Positions 25,766 through 34,142 of a stretch of DNA of 64,000 nt are shown here, one piece after another. The stretch spans positions 1 through 64,000 of the forward strand of contig CAZIUB010000061.1 of NCBI GenBank assembly GCA_964542425.1. Direction: 5' to 3'. How positions within the stretch are numbered: the stretch's first letter is position 1; each line of letters begins with the position of its first letter. Source of the stretch: Dongia_A sp964542425 (GTDB lineage Bacteria > Pseudomonadota > Alphaproteobacteria > Dongiales > Dongiaceae). The position numbers were made by a program, and so were the translations under genes. Under the pieces are notes generated by a model. It was given only the letters and a program-made list of their open reading frames with translations, searched no databases and was not told where the DNA came from.

Positions 25766-27040
25766 ATGAGTCTGGAGGAGGGCGAGCTTGCCCGCGCGAC
25801 CGCGGAATCGGTCGCGCGGAGCAGCTACGGCAAGCTGGTCGCCTTCCTGGCGGTGCGAACCCGCGATGTCGCGGGCGCCGAGGATTCCTTGTCCGAGGCC
25901 TTCGCGGCCGCCCTCGCCGATTGGCCGGTTCGGGGCATCCCGGATAATCCCGAAGCGTGGTTGACTACGGTGGCGCGGCGGAAATGGATCGACGGCGTTC
26001 GAACGCGACAGAGCGGCGATACGGTGGCCGAGCAACTCCGGTTGTTCGCCGAGGAATTCGCCCTGGCTCTCTCCGGGGAAGTGGCGATTCCCGACCGGCG
26101 CCTAGCGCTGATGTTTGCCTGCGCCCATCCGGCGATCGATCCTGCCGCCCATGCGCCGCTCATCCTGCAAACAGTGCTCGGTTTCGATGCCGCGACCATC
26201 GCCGCGGCCTTCCTGGTGTCGCCCGCCGCGATGAGCCAGCGCCTGGTCAGGGCCAAACACAAGATCAGGAATGCCGGCATTCCGTTCCGCCTGCCCGAGC
26301 GATCCGATCTGGCCGAGCGGTTGGACGGAATCCTGGCCGCGATCTATGCGGCCTTCGCGGAAGGTTGGGCGGATCCGGCCGGCGTGGAGATTCGCCGCCG
26401 CGACCTCGCCTTGGAGGCGATCTGGCTGGGCCGCCTGGTCGCGTCACTCTTGCCCGAGGAGCCGGAGGCCCTGGGCTTGCTCGCATTCATGTTGCATGCC
26501 GAAGCCATGCGTGCGGCCAGGCGCGATCCAGCCGGGAATTACGTGCCGCTTGCCGAACAGGACACCGCGCTTTGGGACCAGGCAATGATCGACGAAGCGG
26601 AAGCTCTACTGCGTGGCGCCAGCACGACCGGAGCAACCGGGCGCTACCAGTTGGAGGCCGCCCTGCAATCGGCCCATGCGATCCGCCGCGTAACCGGAAA
26701 ATCCGATTGGCTGGCGATCCTGGCGATCTATGACCTGCTACTGGCGCGAACGGGTTCGCCGGTGGTGGCGATCAACCGCGCGATCGCACTGGCCGAAATC
26801 GAGGGTCCGACCGCCGGTATCGCGGCTCTTGACGCTGTCAAGGACAGTCCGGGCCTCGTCCAGTATCAACCCTATTGGGCGGCCCGCGCCGGTCTTCATG
26901 CGCGCATCGGTGATGTCGCGGCGGCCGAGCGCGCCTACCAACTCGCGATCGGCCTGGAAACCGATCCGGCAATCCGCCGATTCCTGCAGCAAAAGCAAAG
27001 TGAGCTGATTTCGGTCTCGATGATCGAGGCGCCGCGCTAG
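25766..27040 (+). CDS. ECF42-group RNA polymerase sigma factor with TPR-like C-terminus
   Basis: A 424 aa sigma factor, more than twice the usual ECF length. Sigma2 spans about 10-80 (EDSLSEAFAAAL, NPEAWLTTVARRKWID), sigma4 about 115-175 (PDRRLALMFACAHPAI, then AAFLVSPAAMSQRLVRAKHKI). The remaining 230 residues are the helical TPR-like extension (DUF6596) that defines ECF42 and is needed for activity. No anti-sigma gene is adjacent, as is normal for this group. It is cotranscribed with the DGPF gene from the promoter at 25326. Confidence 0.92.
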   Translation: MSLEEGELARATAESVARSSYGKLVAFLAVRTRDVAGAEDSLSEAFAAALADWPVRGIPDNPEAWLTTVARRKWIDGVRTRQSGDTVAEQLRLFAEEFALALSGEVAIPDRRLALMFACAHPAIDPAAHAPLILQTVLGFDAATIAAAFLVSPAAMSQRLVRAKHKIRNAGIPFRLPERSDLAERLDGILAAIYAAFAEGWADPAGVEIRRRDLALEAIWLGRLVASLLPEEPEALGLLAFMLHAEAMRAARRDPAGNYVPLAEQDTALWDQAMIDEAEALLRGASTTGATGRYQLEAALQSAHAIRRVTGKSDWLAILAIYDLLLARTGSPVVAINRAIALAEIEGPTAGIAALDAVKDSPGLVQYQPYWAARAGLHARIGDVAAAERAYQLAIGLETDPAIRRFLQQKQSELISVSMIEAPR

Positions 27041-27161
27041 CTCTCACGCAGCGGTTGATCCGCTCACGGCGGCGCATCCGCGCCGGACAAGGCGTTGTGA
27101 GATCACCGCCAATGGAGCACACTCCTCCGCGACAAGCCGACCCAACTGGACCCTTCGGATC

Positions 27162-28292
27162 ATGCGGAATTGGCCCCTGGAATCGTTACTGGACCCGGAA
27201 TCGCGCGAAGGCCGCGCGCGCGGATTCCGGTGGATCCATCACTTGGCTCTGTTCATCGGATTGTGCGCGGTGGTCGCGAGCACCGTGCCGAACGCGCGCA
27301 TGGCGCAATCGCTGTTGCTGGGCGTGGCGCTGCTGGTCGCCCTCTTCTTCCTGCTGGAATGGCTGATCCGGCTGGTGCGAGCACCCCTGCTCGCCGTGCC
27401 GCGCGGCCGCCCCGGGGCAAGGCAGCGATATTTGCTCTCTCATCTTGGCGTGATCGATCTGCTGTCGGGTTGGGGCCTGCCGCTGGCGCTTTTGCTGGAC
27501 GTGCCGCCCGAGTTGGCCGCCACCGCCGGTGTGATCTGGGTGCTGAAGCTCGCCCGCTACGTCGCCGGCTTCTCGTTGATCGGGCGGGTACTGCGCAACG
27601 AGCGCGGGCCCCTCCTCAGCGTACTGGCGGCGTTTGCAATCGTGCTGCTGCTCGCCAGCACGGCGGTGTATTTGCTGGAGCGCGAGGGCCAGCCGGAGGC
27701 CTTCGGCTCGCTGCCATCGGCGCTCTGGTGGTGCATCGTCACGCTGACTACCACCGGCTACGGCGATGTTGTTCCGGTGACCGCGTTGGGCCGTGTGATC
27801 GCCGGCCTGGTGATGATCCTGGGCATTGCCATCTTCGCGCTTTGCGCCGGTATCGTCGCAACCGGATTCGCGGCCGAGATAAGGCGGCGCGATTTTCTGG
27901 GGAACTGGAATCTGGTGGCCAAGGTGCCATTGTTCCAAACGCTGGGCGTTGGCGTGATCGCCGAAGTGGCGCGTTTGTTGCGGCCGCGGCGTCTGCCCGC
28001 TGGCGTTCTGCTGCTGCGCAAGGGCGATCCTGGCGATTGCATGTACTTCATCGTCGAGGGCGAGGTCGAGGTGGCGGTCGAGCCGATGCCGGTGCGCCTT
28101 GGCGAAGGCGCCTTCCTGGGCGAGATGGCCTTGGTCACCGGCGAGCCACGCAGCGCCAGCGTCACCACGCGTCGGGCGACGCAACTCCTCACTCTCGATA
28201 TCGCCGATTTTCGAGCACTCGCCGGCCGGCACCCGGAACTGACCCGCGCCATCGAGGCGGAAGCCGCGCGCCGCCGCGCCGTCACGCAATAG
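27162..28292 (+). CDS. MloK1-like cyclic-nucleotide-gated potassium channel
   Basis: A 376 aa channel with six transmembrane segments and a C-terminal cNMP-binding domain. The selectivity filter TTTGYGD is at 196-202. The S6 segment and the linker RRRDFLGNWNLVAKVPLF closely resemble Mesorhizobium MloK1. The phosphate-binding cassette is GEMALVTGEPRSAS (320-333), with the Glu and Arg that bind the nucleotide. S4 is weakly charged, as in MloK1, so ligand rather than voltage gating is expected. A deleted copy of its 3' third lies at 32435-32635. Confidence 0.92.
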   Translation: MRNWPLESLLDPESREGRARGFRWIHHLALFIGLCAVVASTVPNARMAQSLLLGVALLVALFFLLEWLIRLVRAPLLAVPRGRPGARQRYLLSHLGVIDLLSGWGLPLALLLDVPPELAATAGVIWVLKLARYVAGFSLIGRVLRNERGPLLSVLAAFAIVLLLASTAVYLLEREGQPEAFGSLPSALWWCIVTLTTTGYGDVVPVTALGRVIAGLVMILGIAIFALCAGIVATGFAAEIRRRDFLGNWNLVAKVPLFQTLGVGVIAEVARLLRPRRLPAGVLLLRKGDPGDCMYFIVEGEVEVAVEPMPVRLGEGAFLGEMALVTGEPRSASVTTRRATQLLTLDIADFRALAGRHPELTRAIEAEAARRRAVTQ

Positions 28293-28387
28293 CCGACCTT
28301 TTTATTTGCCGGTTGCAATCAACCTTCCAGCGGCGACCGGATCAATTGCGACCCAGATGCGCTAGCGGCCCGCACAAACAGATAGGC

Positions 28388-28888
28388 CTATCCCTTGCGC
28401 CGCACTATCAAGTGATCGAGCGAAACGCGCCCCGGCCCCCAAGCCATGACGCCGAGCGCCATAGCTGCCCAGGTTACATGCAGCGGCCAACCATCCGGCA
28501 CGGTTAGCTCAATGACCAGCGTCATCACCAGGAGCCCCAATGCGGCCAATCGTGTTGCCAGGCCGAGAACAAGAAGGATGGGCAGCAGGATTTCCGCTGA
28601 ACCGGCGGCGAACGCGAAGACAGCCGGCGCAGGGAAAAGATAGGGACCGCCGGGCAGATGCAGCTGGAACTCCGAGCTAAAAAGCAGCACGGCGACATCG
28701 TTCAGTTGCAGGAAACCGTCCCATTTGTTGACGCCGGATCGCCAGAACGGCACTGCGAGACCGCAGCGCAACACGAGCTGGGTAAGAGATGGCCGGGCAA
28801 CCGCCCGAACGATGGCGTTCGACCGCTCAACGAGCCCGATGATCCTCCGCCATTTGTCAGTGCTGGGGACTTGCGGTTCAATATCCAT
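28388..28888 (-). CDS. DoxX family membrane protein (BufD-like)
   Basis: A 166 aa DoxX-type protein with four predicted membrane helices; conserved features are RCGLAVPFWRSGVNKWDGFL and the late GVMAWGPGRVSLDHLI. The ATG at 28888 is 5 bases after the DUF2063 gene stop. It is the fourth gene of the metal-stress operon; DoxX proteins accompany DUF2282/DUF692/DUF2063 in many proteobacteria. The role may be respiratory or membrane redox, but it is not settled. Confidence 0.85.
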   Translation of the reverse strand: MDIEPQVPSTDKWRRIIGLVERSNAIVRAVARPSLTQLVLRCGLAVPFWRSGVNKWDGFLQLNDVAVLLFSSEFQLHLPGGPYLFPAPAVFAFAAGSAEILLPILLVLGLATRLAALGLLVMTLVIELTVPDGWPLHVTWAAMALGVMAWGPGRVSLDHLIVRRKG

Positions 28889-28893
28889 CGTTA

Positions 28894-29694
28894 TCAGCCT
28901 CGCTGATGGATTGCAGTGAAGGAGCCCGCCTCGAGCATTCCGGCGATGTTGGCGGGAAGATCGAATGCCGGGCCATCCGCGAACGCCGCCGCAGCGACCG
29001 CGCCGAGCGGTTCGCCCGCGATGAGGCGCGCCAGAAAGACCGCACCGCCTGGTGGTAGGCGCCGCACGATGACCTCCAAATGGGGCCTGGTCACCAGCGC
29101 ATCCTCCGGCTCGGTCGCCTCGATACGGCCGACTGGACTGTCGCTCCGGTTTGCCGCGAAAATGGTGACCGCCGGAAAACGTGAGCGCACGATCCGCGTC
29201 GCAGGATGCGGCGTAAAAATGGCATCGGCCAGCCGGTCTGGAAGGATGGAAGCCAAGGCAAGAGGCGCCAGCGGTTCTGCATCGGCGGCGTGATAGGCGT
29301 CGAGCCATGCCCGCTCGATCCGGGCCACATCCGCCAGCCACGGCATCGGCCTTGCATATTCGTAGCGTCCGACGAAATCAGGAAAGTCGCGACCATATTC
29401 GAACAGCAGCGGCGAGGTTGGCGGCGTGGCGCGCACATGGAAGCGCGCCATCGCGCGAAAGAAATCCACGCCGGTAATGCGCATGGTGGCCGGGAACACC
29501 GCCGCCAGCGCGTCGATGAGACTGACAGTGACGTTGTTGCGATAGACGTTGTAGCGTTTCCTCGCGGCCTTGCCGTTCGGCCCGGCCACCACGGCGGGCG
29601 TGGCGCAATCGGGATCGAGCAGTGCCGGAGCAAAGATGGCCGCATAAGAAGGCCGGTCGCCAAAATCCCGCGCGCAACGTTCAACGGGCAGCAT
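28894..29694 (-). CDS. bufC: DUF2063 protein, partner of the MNIO enzyme (BufC-like)
   Basis: A 266 aa protein whose N-terminal domain is DUF2063 (RYNVYRNNVTVSLIDALAAVFP near residue 47-68), which acts as a recognition partner of DUF692 enzymes in RiPP systems. It overlaps the DUF692 gene by 14 bases. Expected function is to bring the DUF2282 precursor to the oxidase. The assignment rests on family and gene order. Confidence 0.88.
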   Translation of the reverse strand: MLPVERCARDFGDRPSYAAIFAPALLDPDCATPAVVAGPNGKAARKRYNVYRNNVTVSLIDALAAVFPATMRITGVDFFRAMARFHVRATPPTSPLLFEYGRDFPDFVGRYEYARPMPWLADVARIERAWLDAYHAADAEPLAPLALASILPDRLADAIFTPHPATRIVRSRFPAVTIFAANRSDSPVGRIEATEPEDALVTRPHLEVIVRRLPPGGAVFLARLIAGEPLGAVAAAAFADGPAFDLPANIAGMLEAGSFTAIHQRG

Positions 29695-30607
29695 AGGCTT
29701 CTCGGGGCATGAAACTGTGTGCGTGGCGATCGAGAATCGCCTGCGCGGCGGCGGCCTCCGCCTTGAGGACGTGCCATTCGGGGATTTTGCCGTCCCATTC
29801 GACCAATGTTGGTATTGGTCCGTTTTGGCTGATCACGATGTTGAAGAGCTTCCAAACAGCGTCGGCGACCGGGCAGTCATGGCTGTCGATGAGCAGAAGG
29901 TCGCCCTCATCGTCCGCCTGTTCGACGTGGCCCGCCAGGTGAATCTCGCCCACATGTTCAAGCGGAAAATCGGCGAGGTAATCGAGCGGGGAGTAGCCGT
30001 GATTGGTGGCCGAAACGAAGACGTTATTGACGTCGAGCAGCAAACCGCAGCCAGTGCGCCGGACCAGTTCCCGGATGAAGTCCGTCTCGCTCATGGTCGA
30101 TTCCGGAAAAATGACATAGGTCGATGGGTTCTCGAGCAGGATCGGGCGGCCGATCGCCTCTTGCACCTCGTCGATGTGATCGGCGACGCGAACGAGCGTC
30201 GCCGGAGAGCAGGGGAGTGGAAGCAGATCATTGAAATAAGTCGTGTCGTGGGTCGACCAGGCGAGGTGCTCGGAAACCATCGCTGGCGCATAGCGATCGA
30301 CCAGCGTCTTGAGACGCCCCAGATGCGCGTTGTCGAGCGGCTGCGGCCCGCCGATCGACGCGCAGACGCCGTGCAGCGATAGCGGGTAGTCGCGGCGGAT
30401 GCGGGTCAAGGCATGGTGTGGCGGACCGCCCGCGCCCATGTAGTTTTCGGCATGAACCTCGAAGAAACCTTTCTGCTTCCCCCCGGCCAGGATTGCCGTC
30501 AGGTGCTCGTGCTTGAGGCTGGTGCCCGCGAGCCCCGCAACGGGATCCGCCGGAAAGCGGAGGGCTCCCGACACGCGCAAATCCAGGCGTGCCGCCGATT
30601 CATTCAT
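29681..30607 (-). CDS. bufB: DUF692 multinuclear non-heme iron oxidase (BufB-like)
   Basis: A 308 aa MNIO enzyme with a TIM-barrel fold. Putative iron ligands occur in FFEVHAENYM, LSLHGVC, SEHLAW, LLENPSTY, LLDVNN, EIHLAGH and DSHD, all intact. MNIO enzymes modify cysteines of ribosomal peptides; in methanobactin and bufferin systems they form oxazolone- or thiooxazole-type groups that bind copper. The likely substrate is the DUF2282 peptide encoded just upstream. Confidence 0.92.
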   Translation of the reverse strand: MNESAARLDLRVSGALRFPADPVAGLAGTSLKHEHLTAILAGGKQKGFFEVHAENYMGAGGPPHHALTRIRRDYPLSLHGVCASIGGPQPLDNAHLGRLKTLVDRYAPAMVSEHLAWSTHDTTYFNDLLPLPCSPATLVRVADHIDEVQEAIGRPILLENPSTYVIFPESTMSETDFIRELVRRTGCGLLLDVNNVFVSATNHGYSPLDYLADFPLEHVGEIHLAGHVEQADDEGDLLLIDSHDCPVADAVWKLFNIVISQNGPIPTLVEWDGKIPEWHVLKAEAAAAQAILDRHAHSFMPREAYAAR

Positions 30608-30640
30608 CGTGGTCTCCGCTTCCCGGCAAGCTGCCTTCCC

Positions 30641-30970
30641 TTACGACGGGAGGTCGCGGTTCAGCGGCTCGGGCGAGCCCATGCGGTCGCCAGGCCCAGG
30701 CAGTTCGATCGTGGCGCAAGTGCCGGCCTGCACGAACTTCCAGGCATTGCCCTGGAAGTCGATGGTCGACATGCCCTGGCATGTCGTGCCAGGACCGGCC
30801 TTGCAGTCATTCTGACCCTTGAGCGCGACGCCGTAGCACTGCTCTTTGCTCGCGGCCATCGCCGCATCTGCTTCCGCTTTCGTCAGCGGCCCTGCGAAAG
30901 CGGACGACGCAAGGGCGGTGGCGACGGCGCTGGCCAGGACGACCGAGCTCACGGCTGATCTGATAGACAT
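30641..30970 (-). CDS. bufA: DUF2282 bufferin-type precursor peptide
   Basis: A 109 aa precursor of the DUF2282 family. The first 26 residues are a signal peptide ending SSAFA. The mature part has exactly four cysteines, Cys45, Cys56, Cys64 and Cys85, in the contexts EQCYGVAL, NDCKAG, TTCQG and GTCATIE, the standard bufferin pattern. The ATG at 30970 is preceded by GGAGAGCAAC. It leads the operon bufA-bufB-bufC-doxX and has a SigF-like promoter upstream. The product is thought to chelate copper or similar metals in the periplasm. Confidence 0.9.
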   Translation of the reverse strand: MSIRSAVSSVVLASAVATALASSAFAGPLTKAEADAAMAASKEQCYGVALKGQNDCKAGPGTTCQGMSTIDFQGNAWKFVQAGTCATIELPGPGDRMGSPEPLNRDLPS

Positions 30971-31028
30971 GTTGCTCTCCTTATGCTGTATTTGCCCGCG
31001 CGCCATACCTCGGGCGCACGATAGCTAG

Positions 31029-31054
31029 TTCGATCCGGCGATCCATACGTTACA
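31029..31054 (-). promoter_or_regulatory. Candidate SigF-type promoter for the buf operon
   Basis: On the minus strand GTAACG (31053-31048), 15 bases, then CGAA (31032-31029). This resembles the GTAACC/CGAA pattern I recall for Caulobacter SigF targets, and it lies about 60 bases upstream of bufA. Spacing is one short of the form I remember, so this is tentative. Confidence 0.45.
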
Positions 31055-31162
31055 TCGTTCCGGCTACACGATTTCGTGATCATGCGCCCGCGCGGCGTGA
31101 ACAAAATTTTACTCCATGTAATAAAAGACCGGGCACGAACGTAGTAGGAGAGGAAGGCAGGC

Positions 31163-31696
31163 TTGGACGGCAGGGACGAAGACGAATTTGCCCGGCTGAT
31201 ACGAGCCGCGATCGCGGGCGATGAAAGAGCCTATGACAGTTTCCTGCGTCAGGTAGCCGGTCTTGTGCGTGGCTTCGCGCGGCGGAAGGCGCAGGGCGGA
31301 ATCGACCCGGAAGATATCGTGCAGGAGACGCTGCTTGCGATCCACATGAAGCGCCATACGTGGCGGGACGACGCGCCCGTGACGCCATGGGTTTACGCGA
31401 TCGCGCGCTACAAGCTCATTGACGCCTTTCGCCGCCGTGGCCGCCGGGTGGAGGTCGAGATCGACGAGATCGCCGAAAGCTACGCCCAACCGGAACCTGA
31501 GACCGTTAGCGACCGTGAGATTGGCCGCGCCCTCGACACGCTCGCACCTGGCCAGCGTTCCGCCGTGGCAGCGGTTTGCGTCGATGGGCGCTCGATCGGC
31601 GACACGGCCAAGCGTCTCGGCACGAGCGAGGCGGCGGTGCGGGTTGCACTCCATCGCGGCCTGACGGCAATTACCAGGAATTTCGGCCGGAGTTGA
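31163..31696 (+). CDS. sigF: ECF sigma factor, SigF type (metal stress)
   Basis: A 177 aa ECF sigma factor. Sigma2 covers residues about 10-80 (DPEDIVQETLLAIHMKRHTW, PWVYAIARYKLIDAFRR) and sigma4 about 110-170 (SIGDTAKRLGTSEAAVRVALHRGL). The TTG start at 31163 follows GGAGAGGAAGG. It is divergent from the buf operon and one base before its anti-sigma gene. In Caulobacter the equivalent sigma responds to heavy metals such as chromate and cadmium. Confidence 0.9.
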   Translation: MDGRDEDEFARLIRAAIAGDERAYDSFLRQVAGLVRGFARRKAQGGIDPEDIVQETLLAIHMKRHTWRDDAPVTPWVYAIARYKLIDAFRRRGRRVEVEIDEIAESYAQPEPETVSDREIGRALDTLAPGQRSAVAAVCVDGRSIGDTAKRLGTSEAAVRVALHRGLTAITRNFGRS

Positions 31697-31697
31697 G

Positions 31698-32336
31698 ATG
31701 GATACGAACGAACTCATCAGGACCTTGGCAGCCGACACACGACAGCACCCGGCGTCGCTATCGTCCGTTTGGTGGGGCGCGGTCGGTCTGGCGATTGCTC
31801 TTGCCACTGCCGTCTTCTTTGCGACGCTTGGTCCGAGGCCCGATTTTACGACCGCCGCCGAAACGCCGCGTTTTCTGTTCAAATTCGTGGTCACGATTAC
31901 GCTTGCCGCAAGCGCATTCGGTCTTGCCCGTGCGCTGTCGCGGCCGGATGAGTCCTGGCGCAATGCGATGCCGCATCTCGCGGCCGCCCCGACGCTCATT
32001 GCTGTGGCGGTTGTTGTCGAACTCTTTCTTTTGCCGCCAGACACGTGGTCGGCCAAGTTGATTGGCGCGAACAGCATAGCTTGCCTGACCTTTATTCCGC
32101 TGATCGGCATTGGCCCACTCGCTGTCTTCCTATTGGCGCTGCGCCACGGCGCGCCAGCGAGACCGGCCCTTGCGGGCACGGTCGCGGGACTGCTTGCAGG
32201 CGCCATCGCGGCCACCTTTTATGCCGCCAAATGCACGGACGATTCCCCGCTTTTCGTCGCGACTTGGTACACGATCGCCATCGCCGGCCTTGCCCTCGTC
32301 GGAGCCACCGCCGCTCACCGATTTGCTCGCTGGTAG
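31698..32336 (+). CDS. nrsF: NrsF (DUF1109) membrane anti-sigma factor
   Basis: A 212 aa protein with six predicted membrane helices. Cys129 and Cys179 fall at the positions of the two conserved cysteines of Caulobacter NrsF (131 and 181) that control release of SigF. The N-terminal TNELIRTLAADTR is the likely sigma-contact region. It starts one base after sigF, so the pair is coupled. Metal or thiol stress probably acts on the cysteines. Confidence 0.9.
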   Translation: MDTNELIRTLAADTRQHPASLSSVWWGAVGLAIALATAVFFATLGPRPDFTTAAETPRFLFKFVVTITLAASAFGLARALSRPDESWRNAMPHLAAAPTLIAVAVVVELFLLPPDTWSAKLIGANSIACLTFIPLIGIGPLAVFLLALRHGAPARPALAGTVAGLLAGAIAATFYAAKCTDDSPLFVATWYTIAIAGLALVGATAAHRFARW

Positions 32337-32434
32337 CGGTCCTGGTCGTGACTACCAGAATTGAGAATTTCGAGGAGGCTGGCGGCCCCCACTGGCGCTT
32401 CATCTCGCGTTCGATGGGAACAGTGGCGCGGTAA

Positions 32435-32635
32435 ACCTGGCCAGAGATCTGGCGGCGCGACCTACTGGGGAATTGGAATCTGGTGGCCAAGGTGCCGCTG
32501 TTCCAGGCGCTGGGTGCCGGCGTGATCGCCGAAGTCGGGCACCTGTCGTGGCCTACCGGCCGGCACCCGGAACTGACCCGCGCCATCGAGGCGGAGGCGG
32601 CGCGGCGCGGTGGCGGCAAGAATGCTTCGGCTTGA
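32435..32635 (+). pseudogene. Remnant of a MloK1-like channel gene
   Basis: No start codon. The frame reads RRDLLGNWNLVAKVPLF, then VIAEVGHLSW, then TGRHPELTRAIEAEAARR and a stop. It matches residues 241-269 and about 355-371 of the intact channel at 27162-28292, with the cNMP-binding core (about 85 codons) deleted. Nucleotide similarity is high over both blocks. The frame is closed upstream by TAA at 32432. It lies just past nrsF, so the buf/sigF island is bracketed by channel sequence. Confidence 0.85.
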
Positions 32636-32656
32636 GTTGAGTGCTGCGATCTTCCG

Positions 32657-33055
32657 TCAGGTGGGCAAAAGGACCCCGACCGCCTCCAGGCCGGCGAAGG
32701 GCGTGGCGGATTCAAAGGGCACGAAGATGCCGTTTCCGCTCGGCTCGGGCGGTTGATCGGGCGCCGGCGCATTCGCGGCAGTCGTCAAGCTCGCAACCTC
32801 CGCCAGATAGGATGCCAACGCCGGATCCTCCTCCAGCGACAGCGCGTCGCGCGCGCTCGGCCAGGCCTGGGTCTCATTGTTCCGGTTCGCGCTGGGCGAT
32901 CCAGGCAAGATCGGCGTGGCGGCCAGCCATTCACCTTCGACCGGCATCGCCGGATTGGCGATTTCGGCCACAAGGATCAACTCCTCACCCTCGGGCAGAA
33001 ACCCTGCGCCCAACAGCGAACCATTATCCATGAAGCGCTTGATTGCGTCGGTCAT
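32657..33055 (-). CDS. Hypothetical protein, Pro/Ala-rich
   Basis: A 132 aa protein not recognised from any family. The ATG at 33055 has a strong GAGGAGGGC site; an upstream ATG at 33130 would add 25 polar residues. It begins MTDAIKRFMDNGSLLG, is acidic overall, contains a long low-complexity Ala/Pro stretch near residues 85-105, and has no signal peptide or membrane segment. It stands alone between the channel remnant and the EamA gene. Confidence 0.6.
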   Translation of the reverse strand: MTDAIKRFMDNGSLLGAGFLPEGEELILVAEIANPAMPVEGEWLAATPILPGSPSANRNNETQAWPSARDALSLEEDPALASYLAEVASLTTAANAPAPDQPPEPSGNGIFVPFESATPFAGLEAVGVLLPT

Positions 33056-33167
33056 TTGCGCCCTCCTCGTCTGTTCAGCACCGAAAGGGTTGTCGCCCCC
33101 TTTCGTCTGGCTTTCCGAGGGTTGCGCCAATTCCTTGCAATTTAGTTAAAATTCAAAGCTTTCCCGT

Positions 33168-34097
33168 TTATTCTTGCGATACTTTGCCGGCGCACCGCCC
33201 TTGCCAAATGACCCTTCCCTCGCACCAGACCACGCCGCCCAACACCAGCAGCCCACCGAAGATCTGCAATCCGGTGGGCGTGCGCCCGCCGAGCGCCAGC
33301 AGGCCCACGGCGACGACGGGCGAAAGATTGACGAACAGGGCCGCGACCATGATGCCGACCCGTGACACGCCGAAATTCCACAGCAGCAGGCCGAGCACCA
33401 CCGGGCCCACGACCATCCACGCGAAGATCGCCCCATCCCACCCGCCGGGCAAAGGCGGCGCCCAATGCGCCCACCCGACCACGATGGCCAGGCCATACCC
33501 CGCCAGCATCAGCGGCGCCGCCGCCGCCATGGTGTGGGCGGCGATCCTCAACTGCGACCAGGCATTCAGCCAACGGTGGATGGCCAGCGAATACCAGGCC
33601 CAGCACCCGGCGGCGACCAGCATCACGAATTCGCCGCCCCTGAGCGTGAGCTCGAGTTGCCCCGCCCGCCAGTCGATACTGGCGAGCGCGCAGCCCACCA
33701 CCGCCAGCACGATCGCGGGCAGCATCGCACGCTCCATGGGAACCCCGAAGAATACCCGTCCCACCAGGGCGGAAATGATCGGGTTGGCGGCGGCGAGCAC
33801 GGCGGCGATGACCGGGTTCGCGTGCGCGACCCCGAAGGTGAACAGAAACGCGAAACTGCCGAGGCCGAGCCAACCGGTCGCCAAGACCCGCCACAAAGCC
33901 GGCCGTGCGGATTGCCGCGCAGGGCCTTCGACGATCCAGAGTGCCGTGTAAAGCACCGGCACCGCCAGCACATAGCGCGACATCGCCAGAAAAAACGGAT
34001 CCCAGCGCTCGGACAAATGCGTGATCACGGGGATCATGGTGCCCCAGGCCGCGGCCACGCCAAGCAGCGCCAAGTTCCCGAGCCAGCGCTGGTTCAT
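33168..34097 (-). CDS. EamA family (drug/metabolite) transporter
   Basis: A 309 aa protein with two EamA repeats and ten predicted membrane helices. The first repeat begins LALLGVAAAWGTMIPV and the second about residue 160. Such proteins export amino acids, purines or drugs; the substrate is unknown. The C-terminal tail is basic. Downstream and upstream gaps contain no partner gene. Confidence 0.87.
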   Translation of the reverse strand: MNQRWLGNLALLGVAAAWGTMIPVITHLSERWDPFFLAMSRYVLAVPVLYTALWIVEGPARQSARPALWRVLATGWLGLGSFAFLFTFGVAHANPVIAAVLAAANPIISALVGRVFFGVPMERAMLPAIVLAVVGCALASIDWRAGQLELTLRGGEFVMLVAAGCWAWYSLAIHRWLNAWSQLRIAAHTMAAAAPLMLAGYGLAIVVGWAHWAPPLPGGWDGAIFAWMVVGPVVLGLLLWNFGVSRVGIMVAALFVNLSPVVAVGLLALGGRTPTGLQIFGGLLVLGGVVWCEGRVIWQGRCAGKVSQE

Positions 34098-34142
34098 TGA
34101 TCTTGCCTGCTAGACCGCGCGAAAAAGTCCCGGCACCCGCAT

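Noticed and set aside
27586..27600. CGGGCGGGTACTGCG as an A-repeat arm inside the channel gene
   Set aside because: Only a short match, no partner arm, and it lies in conserved coding sequence.
31163..32336. SigF-type promoter upstream of sigF itself
   Set aside because: TGTAATA...CGAACG occurs near 31118-31140 but the spacing (about 12) is too short for the pattern seen at bufA.
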